Positions 57,799 through 64,000 of a stretch of DNA of 64,000 nt are shown here, piece by piece (the first letter of the stretch is position 1; each line of letters begins with the position of its first letter). The position numbers and the translations under genes are program-made. The notes under the pieces were generated by a model. The model worked only from the letters and a program-made list of their open reading frames with translations, searched no databases and was not told the origin of the DNA. Origin of the DNA: Prunus persica (lineage: Eukaryota > Streptophyta > Magnoliopsida > Rosales > Rosaceae); assembly GCF_000346465.2 (NCBI RefSeq), contig NC_034013.1, positions 12,013,373 through 12,077,372 of the forward strand, read 5' to 3'.

Positions 57799-60057
57799 CT
57801 ATACTAAGTAAGATGACATGAGATTCCAGCTAATTTTCATGTGGGAAGGCATCGATGCCACGAACCGAAGGATATCTGGCTTTGAACTAACTGCAGGGTG
57901 CAGGCTGTCTAACTTCTGATCCAATATAAGAAGGAACTTAGCAATATTCGGGAGTACAAGCTCTCTACAGTGCAAATGTAACAGAGGGACTTTCGACAGA
58001 ACACTACCTTTCTGCACATCCAGACCTGCTGGCCTCCGCAACTTGTATGGCAGCCCAGATGTTGGCTCAACATCAACGTGAGGCATTTGTTTCCATCTCC
58101 GGTGTACAAACCACCCGTACTTATAGTCGCCCACAATTGGTGTTCCGAGGGCTTCAGCACAATGGACACGGAGCTGTACAAAAATGGCAGAGTTGAAATC
58201 AGAGACAACCTAAAATTCAGTATCGGCCAATGTTTTAGGAGACAGAAACGACTCCAGAAAGTTTTACGCTCTATAGCTGCAGTATCACACTAAATTTATT
58301 GTACCTGATGCTTCCGGCTAGTGAGTGGCCGTAATTCAATCCATGAGCATCCATTTATTGTGGGGCCAAGCACCCGATATTGAGTTATAGCCTTTTGGGA
58401 AGCTTCTAATCCTGATTGATGAGCCAAGATGACCCTTTCTGTCTTCCCATTGTCAAGAAGCACCTGCAACCAATGACAATATAGATACAATCACATTATT
58501 CCTTCAACACTACAAAAACCAGGAAACTGAATTTAGAGAGGGATCAAGAACCTTCGAAAGAGGAGCACAAATTAAGCCTTCCTTTTCCTTAGGAGAGCCT
58601 ATGACCAATGCCCAGTACCTCTGATATCTAGCTTCACATGCATCATCCCAAGCCTAAAATTACCCAAAATCCTATCAGCCTTAAGAATCAATCTTTAACA
58701 AAATTATATATGCGTAATGCTAGCAACACGAGTTATAATACCTGACACGATGATTTCCCCTTATTGAAGTCTGTATATAACCATTGCAGAAGAGAAACAC
58801 TTTCTTTTGTTCTCCCCATTAAGTGGAGGCCACTGCTCTCTCTGTCAAGCCGATGAACCTATAAAATATGCAAACGGGGAAACAGAGATGAGCTAAAATG
58901 TTGGAAATGGCTACATGATTTGGGGAATAAAGTAAACTCAAAGGAGAGCCGAAGAGTCCAAGACTGCTCTAGAATACAGCAAGGGTTTCTCGTCGAATTT
59001 GATTTAATATGAGTCACTGAAAACTAAAATCTTACCAACTTAGGACCTTTGTTATTACCATAAGATAATGCTGCTGCTGCCAATGCATCCATGCTGTTAT
59101 GAACTGGCAGATTACCCTAACAAAATCATTACATGTACAGAAATCAAATGGTGGTCAAATTAAACAGTAGAACCCTACAACAAATGTCAAATGGCGCTCC
59201 ATAGATTCTAACCTTGACCGGCAATTTCGGGGGCTTGTTCAGCACTATTATGGCAGAGTCCTGAAATATAACCAATGTATATCAGAACTAAGAAACCAAA
59301 ACATCGAACAAACAAAAACTCAATAAGTGTTTAAACTTCAAAACATGCCTTGTACTTGACACGCCTCTGCATATACTCAATCTCATCAGCATTTGGGTAC
59401 AATGTTCCACTTGGTATGCAGTCAAATCTCCTTGAAACCCTACTCTCCACAACTGAAACCGGTACGTATACTCTTGCCCCTACCTCCATGACCTCACTAG
59501 GCCTAATCTATTTGCAAATTAAATTAAATTAAACCCACATCAAATTAAACACAATCAAACACACCCACAAAGCAAAAGCAAGCATCTTTACCTTTCTCAT
59601 GGGTTTCATTTGCCCTTCCTTTTCAATCATACCTGGGCATTCCATCTGAACCTACAAAATAAAATTGAATTTTAAAATTTTAAATTTAATAAAAACGTAA
59701 TTTTTGAAAAATGATAATAACACTGCAGTGGTTCTCACTTACAAGGCCTTGCTTGAAATGGGACTGGATGGTAGAGTCGTAAATCCCATCGAAGTAATAC
59801 TTGACCCAACTGACGGCGGTGACGCGCGAAACGACGCCGCCTTCATGCGACCTCTTCCCCGGCAAAGGGTGGCCGGGGAAGGGCGGCAACGACAGGAGCT
59901 GCCTGGGCTTCGGGCCTTCCTTCGGTGGGCCCAACCTGGCCACGTGATTCGACACCCGGATAAGCGGTCCGGCGCTTTTCGCCGGCGGAGGGCATACACG
60001 AGAATATTCCCTCCTGGCCACGTGGCGGCAAAGCACGCGGGTGCTCCTTCTCCACAT
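57799..60057 (-). CDS. RluA-family RNA pseudouridine synthase, probably organellar
   Basis: Nine exons on the minus strand, 60057-59743, 59651-59592, 59507-59349, 59260-59213, 59116-59036, 58858-58742, 58653-58552, 58463-58305 and 58173-57799, code 471 residues, all phase 0. The N-terminus (MWRRSTRVLCRHVARREYSRV) is Arg-rich and acid-poor, a mitochondrial or dual presequence. PSEVMEVGARVYVPV is an S4-like segment. The catalytic core has DSAIIVLNKPPKLPVKGN and VHRLDRESSGLHLMGRTKES; Asp of HRLD is the catalytic residue. [30 protein letters not shown] completes the RluA signature. It resembles plant RNA pseudouridine synthase 3/4, mitochondrial, which modify uridines in organellar rRNA or mRNA. 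The intron after exon 3 begins with GC, not GT. Confidence 0.9.
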
Positions 60058-61554
60058 CGTTTCACATGTCGTACTGAAGGCAACGACGCGAGAGTGAAGA
60101 AGAAGAAAGAAGGTTTGATGGGCCGAAGTGATTAGGCTTGGGTTGGGCCTATGGGCTTTCTCTTCAGTGGGCCCAACAAACTCAATTATTTTATTTACGA
60201 CAGGGAACGGTTTGTTGTATTTAGGTAACTGGGGTTGTAAACAGGTATCTTATGGCCCAAATTGTGGTTTAATTTAATTTATGTTTTGACGAATGAATGA
60301 TGAGGAGGAGGAGGAGCTGTAATGTGACATTATTAAATGGAGCGATGCAATACATAGCTAACAAGCCAGCCACGTTTGGCTTTTGCACAGTACATATTAG
60401 CTTTCAGCTATTATTTTAATTGTTATGTTCTTCATTATATCATCAAAAGGATCACAAGGTCGGTGAACTGAAATGAGAAAGATGGGGCCTTAATTAATTA
60501 GCTTCCTTTTCCTGTACATCCCAATACAATATGTTAGACAAGTTCGAATGTAAAAAAGAGTTTTAATTTGCGTACCAGTAATTTCAAGTTCGAATTATTC
60601 ATAGCATGTTAATAGTATGTGTCCTCTGTCAATAATTTAAAACTATCAATGCAAGCATTGATTACATTTTAAAAAATTAAACAAAACACGAAAAATGAAC
60701 CAAACCGAACCTAGTACTAATGAGTGTAAGAAATTTATACATGCACCCAATACGGCATGAACAAAGGAAAAAAGAGGTTTGCAACCCAACCGTAAAAAAG
60801 TCCAAAAATTATAATGGAAGATCACCTAAATTTTGCATGTGTGAGGTTTCTCATTGGGTTTAATTTAAAAAGAATAAAATAAACATAGAAAACATAAAAA
60901 AGAAAAAGAATGTTTATAGAGAATGTGCTAATAATAATTTCCACATGGACATTGATGCACCGTAATGATCATCTATATTAAAAATACGTTTAGGTCCTTT
61001 GAATTCTGATGAAGTTAGTGACCAAACGACCTAACTTCAATTGCAAGAATAATTTAAAGTAAAAATAAAAAACCTTTTTTTTTTAATTATTTATTTTAAT
61101 TTCCCCACTTTTTCAACTCCATGCATGCACGTCACCTTAGTTTCCGTAGACTTTTTGCCTTCCTGGGTGAATAAAGTACAGAACCTTCAATTATGCCTTT
61201 TAAATGGGCCGGTGGCTCCGTGTTTTATCCACTTCCTGAACATTCACGAAAAGCGGCAGGTTTTGAATTTATTTGCAATTACGTGTTCTGCACTTCCACA
61301 GAAAGCCATGCAGTTCCTTGTGATCACAGCTTCACAAAAACAAACACGTATCCACTCAAGTAATGCCAAAACTTCAAAGGATAAAGGCCCACTTTTTTTT
61401 TAAATTATATTTTTTTATTAGATGGTGGAGCTTTGATTGCATTGTGATTTTGGCCTTTTTAGAATGAGAGCATTCTTTTGTTTCGGCAAATGTTAGAATG
61501 AGAGCTTGGATTATTACATAATTACATAATTATGAGTTTTAGTGTTTGATTAAC

Positions 61555-61557
<3 letters not shown>

Positions 61558-61602
<45 letters not shown>
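61558..61602. repeat. (GA)22 microsatellite
   Basis: About 45 bases of uninterrupted GA. Confidence 0.92.
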
Positions 61603-61605
<3 letters not shown>

Positions 61606-62778
61606 GCACTCATTGGCTCTTGAAAGGTGAATAAAAACTTTATGATTGAAGAGTTTGAGATATCTTTCTAATATCTAGAATATATTCTTCAATCCTATCC
61701 CAAAAAAATGAAGGTGAATATATTCTTGATATACTTCCTTTTTAGTCCTCTCATTTTATATGATAGAATGAGATGGTTGTAGGTTTAAAGCTTATATAGA
61801 AAGTTAATCAAATGCAATTTTTCACATATGGTTGATATTGGATTTTATGTGTGATTCTAAAATGAGTCCATTCAAATTATAACATGCGTGAATTATTAAT
61901 ATGTACATCTTAGTTAAAAAGAATTGTCCATATACATGGGTTTAGTAAAATTGACAAAATTGTCCGCATACATTGGGTTTAGCAAAATTGTCTGCATACA
62001 TGGATAATGAAATACTGTCCTCGAACTACACCTGTTTTTACTATTTGTGATCTATTATGAATTCTTCCGCTAATGACATAATCAATCAATCAATCAAATA
62101 TCGACTTGTGATCTCTTCCTTGACATAATTAAACAAATTAGAGGATGGGTTGCAAAAAATTTAGCCTCTATAGCTCAGATGCCTTAAAAAAAAATGAAAT
62201 CTATCATTATTAGTTGCGTTAACTAACTCTTGATCTCGTAGTACTTTCATTCATATGAAAAGACATCATAAGGTCGTAACACATTTATAAAAAAATATTT
62301 ATCATTCGTCTTATAAACGAGCATTAAACTAACCAAAGGGAAGGTTTTTATATTGAGTCACAATAAAACCGATGGCATAATAAAATGCCATTCATCAATC
62401 TTTTTAATTTCATATTGTCAGCCATTAAATAGGGTCAAAATCTGTCAATTTCGTTTCTTTGTCTAGGAATAAATTAGCACATAAATAATATCTCAATCTC
62501 GCCAAATAAAAGCCAGCGATTTCATGAGAGATATGGGGGCCCACATCATATTTATTAACCTTAAACCCCCTAAATTTTTTTTTCCTTAATTCCATCACCA
62601 TCTACAAGATTCTAGCCTTTAATCTCATTTGGCAATGACATTTAATTTTGACCTAAAAAAGGCAAACACAAATCGCCATTGCCGCCCCCTCCGTAACTTT
62701 CCTCCCCAAGTCCTCATCACTGTGTTGGTCGACATGTGAGTCTTCGAAGCTTCACAAATCACAGCTGCCGAGATCGCG

Positions 62779-62787
62779 CCACGTGTC
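62779..62787. promoter_or_regulatory. G-box/ABRE-like element before UGE
   Basis: CCACGTGTC, a bZIP/bHLH-binding core, lies 320 bp upstream of the UGE ATG. The same nine bases occur in almost every unit of the array at 28.2-33.4 kb. Function here is inferred only from the motif. Confidence 0.35.
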
Positions 62788-63109
62788 AGATCTGGTCCAC
62801 ACAAAAAGCCCTTTTTTCCAATTTTTAATTCCGAATTTCAGTTACTGCCTCACTGAGACTTGAGAAAACTGCTTCGCGTGTTCTTCTTCCTGTTCAAGAA
62901 ATTGGAAAAGGAGGAAAAAAATTAATAATTTAATTGAAGTCTCGCTGGCGACGGGCATCGGTGCCTATATATTGGCCTGCTTTTCATGCTTTTACTGCGG
63001 TGCCAACCAAAAGGTTCACGCTTTTGCACAACCCACAACTTCTCTCTCTCCTCTGAATCTTCCTCTGCGTTGCGTACTTCGCTGTCGTATTGACAGCCCT
63101 GAATCGTTC

Positions 63110-64000
63110 ATGGCCAAGACCATACTGGTCACCGGCGGGGCCGGTTATATCGGCAGTCACACCGTGCTTCAGCTTCTGCTCGGCGGCTTTAAGACCGTCG
63201 TCGTTGACAACCTTGATAACTCCTCCGAAGTCGCCGTCAACCGTGTCAGAGAACTCGCGCGTGAATTCGGCAAAAACCTCTCCTTTCACAAGGTTTGGCT
63301 ATTTTTGTTGAATTTGGCAATTGGGTTGATTGTGTGTTCAATTTGCACCCTCTCCTTGCTTTCAGTTAGTTGTAATTGATTTGGAAGAAACTGACACTCT
63401 TTGGCTTTTGAACTGAATATGTGTCTGATTACTGCTCGTTTATACCTAACTTTCAAAATTGCAATTATAATTTCTTTTTTGTTTTCTCTTTTTGGTGGGT
63501 ACATAAAAGAACTGAATTAAAAACTTGGGTTTTTAAGTTTGAGTTTTTCATAGTTGAAAATTTGGGAAATTTATATAATTCCATGATTTTGTGTTTTAGT
63601 AGCCGCTGAGAAAGTTTGCGTAGAGTTTAGTTACTTTAATATATACTTACAGATTTATGAATTTAAGCGCTGAGAAATAGTAAAAGTTTTGAACTTTTTT
63701 TAAGGACCAGTGTGTTCACTGTTACTTAGATTTATGGATGGTCATGAATTCTCATAATTATGTTTCCAATTTCAACCGCAGGTGGACCTCCGGGACAAAC
63801 CAGCACTGGATAAACTCTTTTCTTCAATACCGTAAGCATGTTCAACCCAGGAGCTTCCCCAAAACTTGAGCATGTCTTTGTTTTGCAATCTAAGCTATGG
63901 TAATCTTACAGATTTGATGATGTCTCCAAAATGCAGATTTGATGCTGTCATACACTTTGCTGGACTCAAAGCAGTTGGTGAAAGTGTGCAGAAACCATTG
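63110..64000 (+). CDS. UGE: UDP-glucose 4-epimerase, 5' part
   Basis: Exons 63110-63292, 63782-63831 and from 63937 onward; the gene continues beyond the window. The ATG at 63110 starts [50 protein letters not shown], with the NAD-binding GxxGxxG (GGAGYIG) and the acidic/amide end VVDNLDN that binds the adenosine ribose. Exon 2 gives [17 protein letters not shown] and exon 3 [21 protein letters not shown], the conserved [11 protein letters not shown] segment. Known: it interconverts UDP-glucose and UDP-galactose for cell-wall and glycolipid galactose. The open frame extends upstream from the ATG, but [10 protein letters not shown] is the family start. Synteny suggests UGE2 (At4g23920). Two near-identical acceptors, CAGATTTGATG at 63908 and 63934, precede exon 3; only the second keeps the frame. 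Confidence 0.95.

Larger units (their letters stand above)
60058..63109. other. 3-kb intergenic region and UGE promoter
   Basis: AT-rich DNA with no recognisable exon. It contains a (GA)22 microsatellite at 61558-61602, TTGTC.(G/T)CATACAT(G)GG words repeated near 61925-62005, and the CT-rich leader of the UGE gene (62870-63109). A CCACGTGTC box lies at 62779-62787. Confidence 0.5.

Noticed and set aside
59704..60135. 143-codon plus-strand ORF
   Set aside because: It is antisense to the GC-rich first exon of the pseudouridine synthase and has no independent support.
62972..63109. N-terminal extension of UDP-glucose epimerase
   Set aside because: It opens with TTG, not ATG, and lies in the CT-rich leader; family proteins start at the [14 protein letters not shown] methionine.

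Overview
This is plant nuclear DNA. Genes are split by many short AT-rich introns with GT..AG borders, the intergenic DNA is AT-rich with microsatellites, tRNA-derived SINE-like pieces and TIR elements, and several products belong only to plants (chloroplast NDH subunit S, CYBDOM cytochrome b561, the plant UIEF type of mRNA export factor). The species cannot be read from the sequence; a rosid eudicot, perhaps Rosaceae, is a guess.

Layout. 0.2-2.4 kb: 3' part of a UBR7-type UBR-box/PHD gene (+). 5.8-9.0 kb: two small related intronless genes of unknown function (+ and -) with a decayed LINE RNase H fragment between them. 9.2-16 kb: no gene; three TIR-bounded elements and SINE-like pieces. 16.0-19.3 kb: a small three-exon gene (+) facing ndhS (-), with a tandem duplication over the 3' end of ndhS. 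20.3-25.3 kb: a large charged, probably nuclear protein gene with an internal exon duplication and a coding minisatellite. 26.5-27.2 kb: a dead inositol polyphosphate multikinase copy. 28.2-33.4 kb: a 5.2 kb array of about 34 units of roughly 90-105 bp, most with a 10+2+10 bp palindrome and a CCACGTGTC box, broken by four copies of a longer spacer. 36.4-38.5 kb: PH-domain gene. 40.7-43.2 kb: organellar nucleoside diphosphate kinase. 45.2-48.7 kb: UIEF-type mRNA export factor. 49.4-50.1 kb: second LINE RNase H relic. 50.2-52.2 kb (-): DOMON/cytochrome b561 protein. 53.2-57.2 kb (+): putative plastid protein with PPR-like, zinc-ribbon, membrane and coiled-coil parts. 57.8-60.1 kb (-): RluA-family pseudouridine synthase. 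63.1 kb to the end: 5' part of UDP-glucose 4-epimerase.

The order UBR7 - ndhS - PH - NDPK - UIEF - UGE matches, from memory, Arabidopsis At4g23860 to At4g23920, so this looks like a conserved syntenic block with extra genes and repeats between its members. The genes do not form one pathway. Exon borders were set by eye from reading frame, GT..AG (or GC..AG) borders and known family sequence. I found no prokaryote-like system, CRISPR array or operon. The strongest unexplained object is the palindrome/G-box array.
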